64,000 nt of DNA from Telmatactis stephensoni (Eukaryota > Cnidaria > Anthozoa > Actiniaria > Isophelliidae). The position numbers were made by a program, and so were the translations under genes. How positions within the stretch are numbered: the stretch's first letter is position 1; each line of letters begins with the position of its first letter. The notes under the pieces are model-generated. The model saw only the letters and a program-made list of their open reading frames with translations. It was not told the origin of the DNA and searched no databases. The stretch is from NCBI GenBank assembly GCA_029948255.1, contig JALIZF010001448.1:124001-188000 (forward strand), written 5' to 3'. This document shows, in pieces, positions 1 to 11,963 of this stretch.

Positions 1-238
1 GAAATTTATAGGCGCCCAGGCCAGAGGATTTACGGTGTGCGATGTGAAGAGGCTGTATTCACAGTCTACAGCATGCCATAATAGGTGAAAATTGATTGGC
101 ATGTACGAAATTTATGAAATACATGGACAATGTACATGTAAAATGGCTTTATGAATAATTGACTTCTTAAAAGAATTCATGAGTAGAAATATGCAGGATA
201 TATAATAAAGTAATGTCTTGAAAATACTGTTCATTAAT

Positions 239-3200
239 TTATACTCTTGGACGATTTTCTTCCTCGTCTCTCTTGGGATCTGGTAAATAGTTGTTGATAC
301 CAGTGCAAAACGTTTTATGAAAACTCTTAGCCCAGTTCTTCGGCCAGTCTTTGATGAGCCAGATTAAAATGGGTAGAGTAGATACCAGTACGATGGCAAC
401 AACCATGAAGATTCCCCATCCAGGATAGTCTACCTTTGCAGTCCAAGTTTTAGAACCAGCGCTGTCACCAAATGGTTTCTAGGAAAGAAAGAGGTCCACA
501 GGTTAAATCTTACGTATACCTTATTACAAATGAGATTCCATATTTTTTTCCTGCTTCTGTACTCTAATAGATGCGCAGATGACGTCAAAATGAAATAAAG
601 TGAAAATAAATAAATAAATAAATAAATTAGGAGTAGCTCATCACCCTTCCTTGCAGCTAAGTGCTGAATTGCGAAGTGCGCAGCTCAACGTGATCGAGTC
701 GAAGGTTTACAAGGGCGCTTTCATTACAAACAATTGAACAATCACACATTTACATACAAATTTACATACACATACACGTAGCAGCCACCATACGACCCAT
801 GTCTGATCACGGAGCACAGCTTAGATCGAAACTAGTTCGTTTTTACTGAGGGAGGAAAAACCGGAGAACCCGGAGAAAAAACCCTCGAAGCAAGGGAGAG
901 AACGAACAAGAAACTCAAGCCACATGTGATGCCCCGTCCGGCGCTCTCACCGCTCGGCCACCCTTGCTTCCCTACGAAAAAACGAAAACGTACATCACGA
1001 AATGAAGCACGATGTCGAGTGGAATGTATATTGTTGTTTTCATCACTTCCTGGCGTCTTCTATGCTTTGATTAGACCATAGAAAACAGACGCAAGGAAAA
1101 AATACATTTATTTCTTTTGAATCATAATTGTCGAAACAAGTCAACCAACCAGTGCACTCGTAACGTCATTTGTGCGTTTATTCTGTAACCATACACGGTT
1201 CTCGACCAATCAGATCACGCGTAATATATAACAGTTATTATATAAAACCCGATTGATTGTGTTTATGATTTAAGTCAGTATTCACTGCTGCAGTTCCACA
1301 CAGCAAAAGCCATCCTACTGCAAAGAAGGCTCTAATCGCAAGGTAAAACGACTTCTTGCTAACAAGCTGAAAGACTTGCTTTCCTACACGAATAAAAAAA
1401 TAAACATGGAGCATCTTACTCTACTTTTGCATTAACGCCCCGCCCAACAATCTCACGCCATCTATTTATGATCACTGCGTTCAATCCCGACGTACGAACG
1501 TCCTATTGGTAGGAAAATAAAAGTCCAAAGCTCACCTGTAAACAACCAACAAACTTGGAATACGTTGGCGATGTTTGTGACTGTTGAGCGATGAGGGCAA
1601 TGAGGACCACAAACAAAGCCAGTGGAGAAATGTACTTCCAGCAGATCATCCATCCAACCCACGGTCGTTTTCCTGTCATGAATTCTATATCATCAGCGAA
1701 CCTACATGTTTAAATAAACAACACATTACAGTTAATAAAGTAGAAAATAAAGTAAAGAAATTTCTAAGGATTGGCACAAACAGGCGCAGTACCCGAGTAC
1801 CTGTGTCAATTTTCACGGGACAATGTAGTCATGTGTCTGAACATGCTTTTTGTGTGTCTATTAAACCGCGCTTGTAAAAACGCACAATCATTTAAACATT
1901 TCTTACCTGTTATTTCCATAAACCCAAGCAACACCAATACACTGGAAAAGAGCAATAACTAACAAAGGAATAGTTACTGAGTAGTCATCGAACATCTGGA
2001 ATACATAATATCCAGGAGCAGAAACCATACTTAAACCAAAGAGGAAAAGAATCACTGCCACTATTAGGGTCAGGAATTCTTTTCGAACTTTGGGGAAGAG
2101 TTTGAGGTCAATGAGTGGTCCAATAGCAGCTTCCAGTGTACCAAACTTCGCTGTCAATTCCAAGAAGAATAAGCATAAGGAAGAAGAGGATTGCCCAGAG
2201 AGGTGAAACATCCATTAAAAGCATGGCATCGGAAAATGTCATGAAAGCCAATCCAGGACCAGAGCCAACCTGGAACGTCACAAATGAATTTGTCTTTAAA
2301 TTTTGAAAAGGTATGCGGTTATTGTTACATTGTTACATTGTTACATTGTTACATTGTTACATTGTTACATTGTTACATTGTTACATTGTTACATTGTTAC
2401 ATTGTTACATTGTTACATTGTTACATTGTTACATTGTTACATTGTTACATTGTTACATTGTTACATTGTTACATTGTTACATTGTTACATTGTTACATTG
2501 TTACATTGTTACATTGTTATTAATCTTCATTCAAGAGGCTACGCCACAAACGTGTTTTCACCAGGGACTTCCTAGATTGCGTGTTCCCTTTACCTCCCTG
2601 TTACACATCGTACCTGATCCGCAGGTATACCAGTCTTAAGCTCTCTGTAACCAAGAATAGAGAAGACCACAATACCAGCAAATACACTTGTTCCGCAGTT
2701 GACAAATACCACAGTGTAAGCGTCTCTCATGACTTGGTTGTGGATTGGCATGTAGCTTGCAAAAGCAACCAGTGCACCAAACCCGAGACTAAGGGTGAAG
2801 AACATCTGAGTAGCAGCATCTTTCCAAATGTTAGCATCTAACAGCAAATCCCACTACATGATATAACAATAGAATGATAAGACAATTGAAACGGTTTCGG
2901 CAATTAATGTCTTCCAAATTCATAACAAATATCAAGCTGCTCGTTGTGGAAATTCTTCATCTAATTCAGCAAGAAAATAACTTTTGATTGTCCTCTAATT
3001 TGAGATACTATCATACCTTAGGCGTGAAAAAAGTTTTAACTCCATTTCCAGCTCCTTCAAGGGTGACTCCACGGAAGAAGAGAATGATTAAGATAATATA
3101 TGGAAATGTGGCGGTGAAGTACACAACCTGCAATAATGCGAACAAAATAAATAAGTTTCCATTGCATATTCTTTTACCACAATTTTAATTTTTTCCCACA

Positions 3201-6200
3201 CCCGATTGAAACAGACTGCAGGTATTTGTCCACTAAGAGCACACACGTTGCTGTTCTTACCTTGCCACTAGATTTAATGCCTTTGACGACGCAAAGGTAG
3301 GTTATGATCCAAGCAAAAATCAGGCAGCCAACAAGCTTTGTATTCATCCCAATACCAAGATCGTCAATACCGGTGGATATTTGTAAAGCATGGTGATAAA
3401 AGTAATACTGTGGGGGGTCCCTTACACAACAATCAGGAAACGTCGATTCGTTATGTTTCAAAGTCAGATACATGGTAGAGTTTGTGGTGCAGTTGGGATT
3501 GGTTCCAGTTTCACAGGCCTTGATTGCAGTTAAGATACCGTTGTAAGCATTCCAGTTGTGACAAAGTCTTTCCCCTTGCCATGGCAACTCCGACGTGAAG
3601 GAAATGAAGAAATAATAACAGCACCAGGCTATGACCACCACGTAGTAGAGACACAACATAAGGGATACCATCAAACAGCCAACGCCTATCCCAAACAGAC
3701 AGGGATGGATATCTCTCCAACACATGATTGCACTCTTACGCATTCTTTGACCGATGCTGAGTTCCAAGAAGAAGAGAGGAAGGCCCTCGATGAGCATAAA
3801 GATGACATATGGAATCAAGAAGGCGCCTGGGAATCAACAAATTTTAATTCAAATTTTAATTATAAAAGTGTAAGTACTACAACTGCAAAAACAGCTTGTG
3901 GAACGAAAGCTCCACACGTTTTTGCGGTGAAGTATTTTTATTTCCTCTCGATCTGATGTAATGCACGCATTATATCCATGACTAAATAAACAAAACAAGT
4001 ATTAAATATTTGCTCTTATTTTGTGCTTAATAATGCAAGTATTTTGTACTTAATAATGCCTTGTTTTTATTGCCTTTCCCGCACATGCTTGTTATATTCT
4101 TCAAACCTCAGTTGTGTTGGGCAGTTACTTATAAGACGATATAATACGTGCTTTTACGCGCTAAACAGTTAGAAACTATTCAAACCGGCCACACATTTTC
4201 ACGGGAGATGATTTAATGAATTAGTAAGGATCTTGATAGACATTTAACGAACTTCGGCTTACCATTAGTTTCGATTAGAATGCACGCATTATAGAGTATT
4301 TCACTTAACTAAGCTATTACACATAAGTAGATTGTAATTCTAATGTTAGAAATTATTTGATTGTTACATGTTAGTTATTAATTTTTATGTTTCACTGGAT
4401 AAATAAAACCACTCTATCCGTCATCCTCGGAGACCCAAGAAACGAGACTAGGGGGCTGTTTATATGGAGGCGAGCTATCCCGGTAACCGGACTGAATTCG
4501 TTTGTTCTGTAACCCCCAGGGAAAAGAAAACAAAAGAAGTCAGCCCGCTTTCTGGGCTTGCTCGCCTCCATATAAACAACTCCTCAAAGTGAAAAGGGGA
4601 GGATGGGAAGGAAAAATATTAAAAGATTCCACGCTGCACTTCCTTCTTTTCCCATCCACCGATACTTCGATAATCGACCGAAGTGAAACCACCCCTCGTC
4701 AACCAACAGAATGTAATCTACAAATTTCAATGTGGCGCGTGTGATGCGTGCTATATCGGTTACACGACACGCCACCTATACCAAAGGATAGGAGAGCACA
4801 AAAGACCATCCTCTTCAATTGGCAAACATCTATTGTTTCACCACAAAAGGGACAAGCAGGACTTAGGAGAAATATCCTAAAATGTTGTTCAAAATTTGAT
4901 TGCCTAATTTATGAAATGGTACTCATTAGGGAATTTAAACCTAACTTAAATATCCAACCAGACTCTGTAAAGGCAAAACTCTTTGTTTTAATGCAAATTT
5001 CATTTCTTGCTTGTATATATAATTCATGCCTAATCTGTAAATAAAGTTGTTGAGAATGATGACAGGAGGTCATCGAAACGTCCAACTCATTGCGTTAGTT
5101 TTTCTTGATGATTTAATGATATGCAGCATGTATACAATTTGTCTGCGCATGTCTGTGTTTTGGGCTTGAAATTCATTTGCATATCGAATGCAAGAAATTT
5201 TATGTTGACACGGAATATTTGGCTGGCTATCTCGTTCTTCAAAATTATGTTCAACTACCGAAATACTGAGACAACTAAAACATGAGCAGTCTACCTACCG
5301 CTAGTGCGCTGTGGATAATTATCCAAACTGAAGGCACTCCAGATGGGAAAATATCGCGCGTCAAAGTCAGTAGAAAGTTGTGAGAAGAACCAAAACTCCG
5401 CACTTTCGAGTAATATTGTGAGCACTAAATTTATATGTAAGGTACGTTAAAACTTGGAAGCCATTAACAACAATTTACTGTGTACATTAGACCCGATAAG
5501 GGTATTTTAGACTCCATCGATCGTTGAATAATTAGCCATGTTTACTGGAATGTCGTACTTTTTCGCTCAAAATTCTTGCAATTCACTTTCAAAATTTTAC
5601 ATCTTAGACTGCGCCCCCCAGCAAATTTATTTAGTAATTCGCCTTTTCCACGTTTCTTTCTTGCAAAACTGAGCTTTTTTAGTCCAAACTCGTGGTCCCT
5701 ACATGTGATCTAAAGCATTTTTGTGAACGTGTTTCCAAGCACGTTGTTTGTATGCAAATTTCAGCGATGAATTTATTGCTCTTTTATAAAGTATAAAACG
5801 CTGCTTCGTACGGCACAAACTGTATGCCTCACAATGTACAAAAATAGGTCATTAACTTCTAGATAAATGTTGCAGATTATAAAATATAGGCTACCAAATT
5901 AGGTCAATTTTAACAAGGCTTGAACCCGGATGTAAACATTGCTTAAGATCACATGGAGGGACCAGGAGTTTCCACCAAGGAAGCTCTGTTTTACAAGAAC
6001 GAAGCATGGAAAAAGCGTATTCTTAAATAATTTTGCTGGGGGGCGCTGTCACAGATGTAAAAAAATTGCAAGAATTTTGCGCGAAAAAGTACGAGATTCC
6101 AGTAAACATGGCCAATTATTCAACAATCAATGAAGTGCAGAGTACTCTTATTGGATCCAATTCACACAGTACCATGTTGGTAATGACATCCATTACTAAA

Positions 6201-9200
6201 TTTACCTTATACATGAATTCAACGCCAACATTATAACTCGAAAGTGCGGTGTTCTGGTCCTTCTCACAACTTTCTACTGACTTTGACGCGTGATATTTTC
6301 CCATCTGGAGTGCCTTCAGTTTGGATAATTATCCACAGCGCACTAGCGGTAGGTAGACTGCTCATGTTTTAGTTGTCTCAGTATTTCGGTAGTTGAACAT
6401 AATTTTGAAGAACGAGATAGCCAGCCAAATGTTCCGCGTCAACATAAAATTTCTTGCATTCGATATGCAAATGAATTTCAAGCCATGCGCAGACAAATTG
6501 TATACAGTCATTTCAGAAAACGTTGTCGCTGCTCAGCCTAAAGCCTACGCGACTCGACCGAATGGGAGTATGGGTAGAAATCACTAAGGCGACTATAAAA
6601 TGCATATCTAATTAGTCATGCCGAAGACCTGAACCATCACATCGCTCGCCAGCGAAGGTCTGCACTATAATCTCGAGATATGACTAATTAGATATGCATT
6701 TTATAGTCGCTCCAGTGATTTCTACCCATCGTCCCTTTCGGTCGAGTCGCGTAGGCTTGAGACCGATCAGCGACAATGTTTTCTGAAATGACTGTACATG
6801 CTATGATATGCAAGACTATATAACAAACAACCTCCAATAGACCTAACCATCGTGTGACATGTTTTCCCAATTCAGCGTGACAAACCACTAGATCTGCTTT
6901 TGTTTTGAAACTCGTCTGCAGGTTATCGGTCGATTATCGAAGTATCGGTGAATGGGAAAAGAAGGAAGTGCAGCGTGGAATCTTTTAATATTTTTCCTTA
7001 GCTCGCCTCCATATAAACAGCCCCCTAGTCTCGTTTCTTGGGTCTCCGAGGATGACGGATAGAGTGGTTTTATTTATCCAGTGAAACATAAAAATTGATA
7101 ACTAACATGTAACAATCAAATAATTTTTAACCTAGCCTAGAATTTATTTCACGGGTTAAGGTGGCCCGTACCTATTGATTTGTTTGTTGGGCATGAATTT
7201 CAATCGCGTCTTTTTACATCAAAACGGCCTTGTCCGATTTCTGAGAAATTTGCAGCCATTTGTCTACAAGCCTTGAAATTTGTACCGGTAATTATTTTTC
7301 TGCGAATTAGATCAAGTAATTCGAGATATCAGATGATTTTTAAAAATGGCTTTTTGAGAAAAATTGGTCATAAATCCAAAATTCCAAGGTGAATTTTTTT
7401 CCTATATTTCGTCAATCAAGTATAAAGGCATAGAGGACTACATACAATATGTATCGTGCCAATTAGTGCCTTACTCCCCAAGTTTGCTTGAGGATAACAT
7501 TGGCGTTTAGCCTTCTCATCTCTCCATATTTTGTTCACAATTTGTCTTTCTTACAGCAGATATAGTTCTCGCTGTTTTTGAAATTTTGTTGAGATTTTGG
7601 CGGTAGTTTTGACTAAATAATTTTGCGTCGTAACAGGCAGCACAAATTTTGTATCGCAACTTCTAAGGCACTAATTGGCACGATACATGTTGTATGTAGT
7701 CCTCTATGCCTTTATACTTGATTGACGAAATAGGAAAAAAATTCACCTTGGAATTTTGGATGTATGTCCAATTTTTCTCAAAAAGCCATTTTTAAAAATC
7801 ATCTGATATCTCGAATTACTTGATCTAATTCGCAGAAAAATAATTACCGGTACAAATTTCAAGGCTTGTAGACACTGAATGGCTGCAAATTTCTCAGAAA
7901 TCGGACAAGGTTTTGATGTAAAAGGATACGATTGAAATTCATGCCCAACAAACAAATCAATAGGTACGGGCCACCTTAAGTGAAACACTCAATAATGCGT
8001 GCACTCTAATCGAAACTAATGGGAAGCCGAAGTTCGTTTGACCTCCCTATGTTTCTAGTAGTTCCCTGTTTCAGTTCAACTAGTTAAATCCCAGTTTGAT
8101 TTGATACTGATATTGAATGTAGGAATGGCTCCACAACGAGTTTCTCTCAAAAGCATTGCTTTCAGCATGACAAAGGCCTGAAGCACAAGGCCGGGGTTCA
8201 TTTGAGGATTATGGATTCGTTAAGTTATTTGCAAAGTTACTGCACAACAGTCGTCGCAGCAGCAAGTGATAACATGTGCGCATGCGTCAAACTTCAGTGC
8301 GCCTTCTAGCGAAACTTGTAATGGCGGCGAATGGCGGCACGAAACTAGTGAAATGTGGCAGTTTGAAAGGATTATTTCAAGCTATTCGTACTTCCATGAA
8401 CACCTATTATCCACCTAAAACATTTATAGAGTCTTTTCAAAGATGTCTGTATGAAAAAGGTATCTTTTTTCCGGCTAAATTTTGCTAAATTTCTCACTTG
8501 GTTTGGTTGACTGAAGCGTTCAAGAAGTTGTTTGTTGACATGTGTTCGTGGAAATTGTGAATGGCCCTGGAGCTATCAACAGTGAATTTTAGGACAGTGT
8601 ACCAAAAAGGTAGGTCTTTATGCATCAGTATTTCTTGTGGGTAGTTAAGAATAAGGATCAAAAGCTTTTATCTTAAAATAACAGCAAACTCGATCGGCGT
8701 TATTCCTCTGAAATCCCATTTTTGTGTGATTTTGACAGTGATTATTTGTTACACCCCAAGATATATCCCACCTAAAGTCTCGAAAAATGATATTGTCACT
8801 GTTGGTGAAGTTGAATAACGACTTCAAACGATTATCTTTTAGGGGAGAAGTTTGAGTATTTTGATGGTATTTAGCAATGTGTAATGTACAAGCACATTTC
8901 ATGCTGGTCAAAATTAAGCCTAAATTAACCTGCAATGATTTGTTGTCATCACTTTGCTTCTTTGGAGGCTGTTATTGAGCATTGAGCATGAATTATTTAC
9001 GGGAATTTGAGAAATCAGTCAGAAAAAAGAGGTCCTAAGTGTCCTTTACAGTTGAGCTATTTTTTTCTGGATGCCAACTTTACAATTTTACTCAATGACA
9101 TGTATATGCATACAACAATGTATCCTATAATAATAATATTGTAAAAACTTCAAGATAGGACACACTTTCAGTGTAGTGTGCTTGATTCTGCATTGAAGGA

Positions 9201-11963
9201 GGGATCAGACCTAACATCAAGGTGCTAGCTAAGCATGTTGTTTATATTTATCCTGAAATTTAACAGCCAGAACTTTTGAAAAAAGTTAAATGAATTGTGT
9301 GTTTATGTCTGTTTGCCAACACACATACTGGACACTTCCTAACTTAATTATACTAGGTAAGTTCAGAAGTGTACAGTCTGTTGCAGGCACCCCACTCATA
9401 TATTATAGATCCTTACTATTACAGAAACTAAATGACAATTCAAAGGGTGTCCACTATAATGAGAGGTGATAAAGTCAACTAAATTCCCATCTTTTCCATT
9501 ATTCTTATAGATTTGCAACCACTATACATGAGGGTTTCCTAGCAACTCAAACAAGCAAACAAGCCAGCTTGTATGCATAGTCCAGTATTCAGAGATGGTG
9601 TTTATTAGATGCTAAAGTGATATCAATAACTTCCAGGCTATGATATGTAAAAGGATCACAGCCAAACACCACATTTTTTGGGGGGAACTATTTCAGTAGT
9701 ATCTGTACACGTATATTTGGGTGTGTATCGTTTACATGTGTAGGATTATTTAGTGCTTAGTTTACTGGTGTCAAGTCTGCTTAGTGTGTATTGATGTACT
9801 GATCTAGCAGCTGTTTGAAGTTGCATTTGAAATATTAAAGTTTATGTTGTTTTTAGATGATAACCTGTTGAGAATCTCTTTTTCTTTAGCTCCACAATTT
9901 GAACAAAATTTGTTAATCATAACAGGTACACAAGTATTACAGTAATAAAAAATACTATTGCAATTTATATAATACAAATTGATTTAAATTGTACGTGTAG
10001 ACCTTCTGAAGCATTTTTAAATGATAAAATCATTAAAACAGTCATCACTTGAAGTTCCTTTTCTGTGTTTGTGTTTAATGTGGCATAAAACTCGGTTTAG
10101 CTTTATATTTGTAACGTGTACGGCGCAAACCAGAACGCGAAATATTTTCGGCTTTACGGCCTTCAAATACTAAAGTTGAGTATCGATTTTGCGAGATGGT
10201 TGTAACTTTTTTTTGCAAGCAAGAAGAAAAACTTGTCTTTTCTGCCCTCAACAAACAGAAAACAATAAAGAATAAGCAGAAGAACGACAGTGAATTTTAA
10301 TAGAGCCGCCATTTTCATTGCATGCTCCAGCGATCACATGAATTCCGTTCAGCGGACCGCGCATACTCGCAACGTTATCACTTGCTGCTAGTCGTCGCAC
10401 AAAAGGTTTGAGAGTTCACGCACCGCGCCAGTACTGACCAATTTCAGTCCCTCATGGTCGGGCCTTTTTGGCGGTGCGTGACGTTTTCCTATTGTATTCT
10501 CTAAGTAAGTGTGATTTAATAATCCATCATATTTAAAATAAAGAATCTTATTTCCCTAGAGCATTCAAATGGAAAACGAGAGCAAGGGAAGGCCTATTTG
10601 AAAACAACAGAATTAGGAGCTCCAAAAATAACCCTTTGGAAATGCCCGGTTGACATTACTCTCTCCAAGCTGAAAGTTATTAAGTCATAGCATGACGTAA
10701 GTGCTCAAGTAGCATTACTTTTGGACACAAAAGCTGTTATAGGTTCTTAATATTATGTGTTTTGATGTTGGTGAATATTTTTCACATTCTTGTGTTAAGA
10801 CGAATGTAATGAAGCGGTCTTTCTAGCCTTCTCAAATTAGTCCCAAACACAAGGGCTTTGGCTATGCGGGATAATTCGCTGTCATATTTGTGCGTTAATC
10901 AAGTGTGACAACCATAAGAAAATTGCAAAGAAACTTGAACATTTGAAACAAAATAGATTTAACAGTAGGTATTTTTTCATTTTCGACATAAAGATTGCAT
11001 TTAAACGACTCTTCAATTGTTTAGATGCTGATCTATTTATGCACGATTTTTAATCAGCAAGCTACAAAATAAGACTTCGCAATGGAATCTGAATTATTCA
11101 TGAATTTAATCTTAAAAATCAAAAAAAAAAAAAACCCATGGGTATCATGAAATTCATAGGCGGAAAGAAATGTCTAAGGACCTCATATCATGCATGCCGT
11201 CTAAGAATGTCTAGCCTGGGGATTTGGAATATTTATTTATTCCTACTAAAAGGGTTTATCAAGGATTGTACTATCCAACCAATACTACTTCTTGTCAGTT
11301 TAGTAGCTGAGGACTTAACTGCATTTGACCAATGATAAAATATGTGAGCAATATTGCCTAAAGGGTCGTTGATTCACCATCCAATATCTTACACCTTACC
11401 TCCACCATTCTTCTGACATAAATATGGAAACCTCCAGACATTTCCAAGTCCTACAGCTAAACCAATTGTAGCTAAAATAAATTCAGCCTTGTGACCCCAG
11501 CTCTCGCGCTCTGGCTCTTTATCTTCGACCTCTAATCCATCTGCTTTCTTCTTTGGGGGATCAAGAGAGTCGATGTCCTTGGTCTTTGGCGTCAACTGAT
11601 CTGTGGACTTGTCCGCTCGCAGTCCTAAATCTCGGTCGTTTACTGTAGAAGAGTACAAAAATAATTTAATAGGATCGAACATTTACATCTATTTGTATAA
11701 TCCACAAAGGGGCTTCCGTCACTCGTGTGAACAGTTAATTAAACATTTCGCTAAAACTTAGGTAAACTTTCTACGATAATAAGTACTTAACAAGCGATCG
11801 GTTATGAGAAAGTATTTCAAGAACAACTTAATTTTTGTACGATATTTTTCAGTGAAATAAACTATGTTTTTATAATCCTTTCGATGTTCAAATAATGAAG
11901 CCAATAGCACGAACTAATACTTATTGGAATTAACAAAATGTTACCAGTACCTTGATCTTCCAT
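239..11963 (-). CDS. SLC6 family Na+/Cl--dependent transporter (amino-acid type), 8 exons
   Basis: Plasma-membrane symporter of the neurotransmitter:sodium symporter family. Coding exons in transcript order: 11963-11951, 11642-11400, 3826-3261, 3127-3017, 2853-2614, 2269-1907, 1701-1536, 478-239. All junctions are GT-AG and the phases match. The product is about 646 residues, normal for the family. TM1 carries [10 protein letters not shown] with Gly where monoamine carriers have Asp, which points to an amino-acid substrate. TM2 has [13 protein letters not shown]. The large extracellular loop has a Cys pair and N-glycosylation sites NCT, NST and NES. TM6 reads [20 protein letters not shown], very like LeuT. 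The chloride-site Tyr (TM2), Gln (TM6), Asn and Ser (TM7, NCGTS) are present. The start ATG lies in a 13-nt coding exon. Exon 6 contains one extra base near 2146 that breaks the frame. The exact substrate is not determinable. Confidence 0.9.
605..975 (-). mobile_element. SINE family 1, copy 1 (degenerate tRNA-like head)
   Basis: Read on the minus strand, a degenerate tRNA-like head near 975 leads into a body containing the reverse complement of AACCGGAGAACCCGGAG. It ends at the low-coordinate side in an (ATTT)n tail at about 602-628. The same body recurs at 17052-17250, 39860-40170 and 50560-50700. It lies in the last intron of the SLC6 gene. Boundaries are approximate. Confidence 0.6.
2322..2519. 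repeat. 8-bp tandem repeat (TTACATTG)n
   Basis: About 24 uninterrupted copies of an 8-base unit, nearly perfect. It lies in the SLC6 intron between exons 5 and 6, beginning about 50 bases from the exon 6 acceptor. Open frames across it are artefacts of the repeat. Confidence 0.95.
4450..4590. mobile_element. Short inverted repeat inside left arm
   Basis: The sequence TTTATATGGAGGCGAGC near 4459 is repeated in reverse complement near 4560-4576. The right arm of the large palindrome (about 7000-7025) has only one copy of this motif, so the left arm carries extra sequence here. No clear target duplication was recognised. Confidence 0.45.
4683..5095 (+). mobile_element. Penelope-like retroelement fragment: GIY-YIG endonuclease end
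   Basis: The translated frame contains [19 protein letters not shown] followed by R.LYQRIGEH, the GIY-YIG nuclease core with its Cys-rich knuckle as found at the C-terminus of Penelope-like retroelements. After a frame break it continues into [18 protein letters not shown], also typical of this region. Only the extreme 3' end of an element is left. About 60 bases further on lies a GAAAC-GTC motif preceded by a perfect 6-bp stem (5058-5074), resembling the degenerate hammerhead cores of such elements. Confidence 0.8.
6505..6794. mobile_element. Tc1/mariner-type MITE, TA target duplication
   Basis: This 290-bp foldback has termini CAGTCATTTC and GAAATGACTG and is flanked by TA on both sides. 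The opposite arm of the large palindrome, near 5120-5135, preserves the uninterrupted site with a single TA, which shows directly what was inserted. It has no coding capacity. Confidence 0.85.
7160..7975. mobile_element. Foldback element with TTAA target duplication (piggyBac-like)
   Basis: This 816-bp element has inverted arms of about 310 bp beginning GGTGGCCCGTACC. TTAA flanks it at 7156-7159 and 7976-7979. The left arm of the large palindrome (near 4303) shows the empty site with one TTAA. The arms each contain open frames of 70-80 codons, but these mirror one another and are not taken as genes. Confidence 0.8.
8258..10389. mobile_element. Mutator-like non-autonomous element, 9-bp target duplication
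   Basis: The ends are the inverted repeats AGCAGCAAGTGATAAC (8258-8273) and its reverse complement (10374-10389), with imperfect similarity continuing about 15 bases inward. A perfect 9-bp direct repeat AGTCGTCGC flanks it (8249-8257 and 10390-10398). No transposase was recognised in the 2.1 kb. It carries an exon-like open frame at 8321-8459. Confidence 0.75.
8321..8459 (+). other. Exon-like open frame inside the Mutator-like element
   Basis: An ATG in a strong context (ATGGCGGCG) opens a 46-codon frame with ordinary protein-like composition ([18 protein letters not shown]...), ending at a GTATCT that could be a splice donor. No following exon was found. It could be a captured host first exon, a transcribed piece of the element, or chance. 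The family was not recognised. Confidence 0.25.

Larger units (their letters stand above)
4246..8038. repeat. Large inverted repeat (about 3.8 kb) in SLC6 intron
   Basis: The outer arms (4246-4306 and 7977-8038), middle arms (about 4330-4690 and 6920-7130) and inner arms (about 5110-5714 and 5937-6500) are reverse complements of one another around a spacer of about 220 bases near 5715-5936. Arm symmetry is interrupted by insertions present on one side only: a Penelope-like fragment on the left, and two inverted-repeat elements on the right. Either strand of transcript could fold into a hairpin with arms above 1 kb. It may be a large foldback transposon or an inverted duplication; no coding capacity was recognised apart from the Penelope fragment. 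Confidence 0.85.

Noticed and set aside
2284..2639. Three overlapping plus-strand frames with repeated HCYIVTLL
   Set aside because: They are the three translations of the 8-bp satellite; no gene.
7180..7988. Paired 70-81 codon frames that look like a repeated protein
   Set aside because: They are mirror images in the two arms of the TTAA foldback element.
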